Source: Nitrospirota bacterium (GTDB lineage: Bacteria; Nitrospirota; UBA9217). Taken from it: a stretch of DNA of 6,672 bases. Below, piece by piece: positions 6,078 to 6,672 of this stretch. The notes under the pieces are model-generated. The model made no database searches. It saw only the letters and a list, made by a program, of their open reading frames with translations, and was not told the DNA's origin. The first letter of the stretch is position 1; the number at the start of each line of letters is the position of its first letter. A program made the position numbers and the translations under genes. Where the stretch lies: the NCBI GenBank assembly GCA_017885365.1, contig JAFNGD010000319.1, forward strand, positions 4,557-11,228, read 5' to 3'.

Positions 6078-6672
6078 TCAGAACTGCGTCCCACCCTCGA
6101 AAATGAACTCATTGCCGTCGCCGGACGTAACGTCGACGGCCCGGTCCGTCCCGAGCTCGGCGATGGACACGGTGAACACACAGCCCTTGCCTTCTGCTCC
6201 GGTCAGCGTAACGGTTCCGTCAAGCATCTCGATCAACGCCTTCGTGATGCTGAGTCCGAGGCCGTGGCCCTTGTGACGCTTGCGGATGCCCGCATCGAGC
6301 TGGACGAACCGGTCGAACACCTTTTTACGGTCCCTCTCGGGTATCCCGATACCTTCGTCCTCAATGGAAATGTTCAGCCGCTCCCCCTCCCGCCACGCGC
6401 GAACGGTGACCCGCTTGCCCTCGCGGTTGAACTCGATGGCGTTGGCAAGGAGGTTGGCCAGCGCTTTCTGAAGCTTGTCCGGGTCCGTTTTGAACACGAG
6501 CGGCCCCTCGCCGAGCTCGAGCTCTACGGTCAACCTCTTCTCAGCGGCCTTGTGGCCAAAGACCGCGATCAGTCCCCGGACCAGCGTGGTCACGTCGACC
6601 TGCGCCAGGCTCACAGTCGTCTCGCCTGCCTCGATCTCTGCAGCTGAAAAGATGTTCCGGAGCTGAAAATCA
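6078..6672 (-). CDS. Sensor histidine kinase, C-terminal catalytic part, cut by the window edge
   Basis: Only the last 197 residues are visible, and the frame is open to base 6672. A GTG at 6614 is unlikely to be the real start, because the 19 codons before it (including FQLRNIFSAAEIEAGE) continue a kinase-like helix. The fragment is an ATP-binding HATPase_c domain with all boxes: N box LANLLANAIEFN (71-82), G1 DEGIGIP (105-111), F box VFDRFVQLD (118-126) and G2 GHGLGLSITKALIE (135-148). A short acidic tail ending EGGTQF follows; no receiver is attached. The HisKA domain and the sensor lie outside, so the signal and partner cannot be read. Its cognate regulator may be REC-DUF4388, two genes downstream, as an alternative to CheA; this is inference. 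Confidence 0.93.
   Translation of the reverse strand, partial: DFQLRNIFSAAEIEAGETTVSLAQVDVTTLVRGLIAVFGHKAAEKRLTVELELGEGPLVFKTDPDKLQKALANLLANAIEFNREGKRVTVRAWREGERLNISIEDEGIGIPERDRKKVFDRFVQLDAGIRKRHKGHGLGLSITKALIEMLDGTVTLTGAEGKGCVFTVSIAELGTDRAVDVTSGDGNEFIFEGGTQF

Noticed and set aside
6078..6614. Histidine kinase gene starting at GTG 6614
   Set aside because: The frame is open to the window edge, and the preceding residues continue a kinase helix; an ATPase domain alone without HisKA would be unusual.
3347..6647. Plus-strand open frames at 3347-4120, 4482-5444, 5519-6106 and 6009-6647
   Set aside because: Each mirrors a minus-strand gene with complete family motifs, and none shows a domain of its own.

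Overview
The window carries one strand-coherent gene block, with every supported gene on the minus strand. It encodes a chemosensory (Che/Pil-Chp-like) signalling pathway. Base composition is moderately GC-rich. Gene content (CheD, a response regulator fused to a DUF4388/PATAN-type domain, a PilH-like receiver, a CheA with a long Ala/Pro linker) suggests a deep-branching Gram-negative bacterium such as Desulfobacterota or Nitrospirota. That placement is a guess from protein style, because the window has no taxonomic marker gene.

In transcription order (right to left) the genes are: the C-terminal part of a sensor histidine kinase, truncated by the right edge (6672-6078); the receptor deamidase CheD (6043-5543); a REC-DUF4388 response regulator (5414-4104); a single-domain PilH/CheY-like response regulator (4000-3641); the coupling protein CheW (3616-3116); a two-TM methyl-accepting chemotaxis protein (3051-1177); and the N-terminal 390 residues of CheA, truncated by the left edge (1171-1). 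Two good sigma70-type promoters, each with TTGACA and an extended -10, divide the block. One (5441-5470) drives REC-DUF4388. The other (4035-4063) drives the pilH-cheW-mcp-cheA core. The histidine kinase and cheD must be read from a promoter to the right of the window.

Expected working of the system: the MCP senses a periplasmic signal through its ~135-residue domain and controls CheA through CheW. CheA autophosphorylates on His50 of its Hpt domain. Phosphate passes to the PilH-like receiver and possibly to REC-DUF4388. CheD would deamidate receptor glutamines for adaptation. No cheR, cheB, cheC, flagellar or pilus structural gene lies in the window, so the output (type IV pili, flagella or another process) cannot be settled. 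The PilH-like sequence and the PATAN-type output domain lean towards type IV pili.

The window is mostly orderly, and I do not see a clearly new system. The most interesting element is REC-DUF4388, a receiver coupled to an output domain whose mechanism is poorly defined, sitting under its own promoter inside the chemosensory cluster. No gene-free stretch exceeds 300 bases. No RNA gene, mobile element or CRISPR array was seen.
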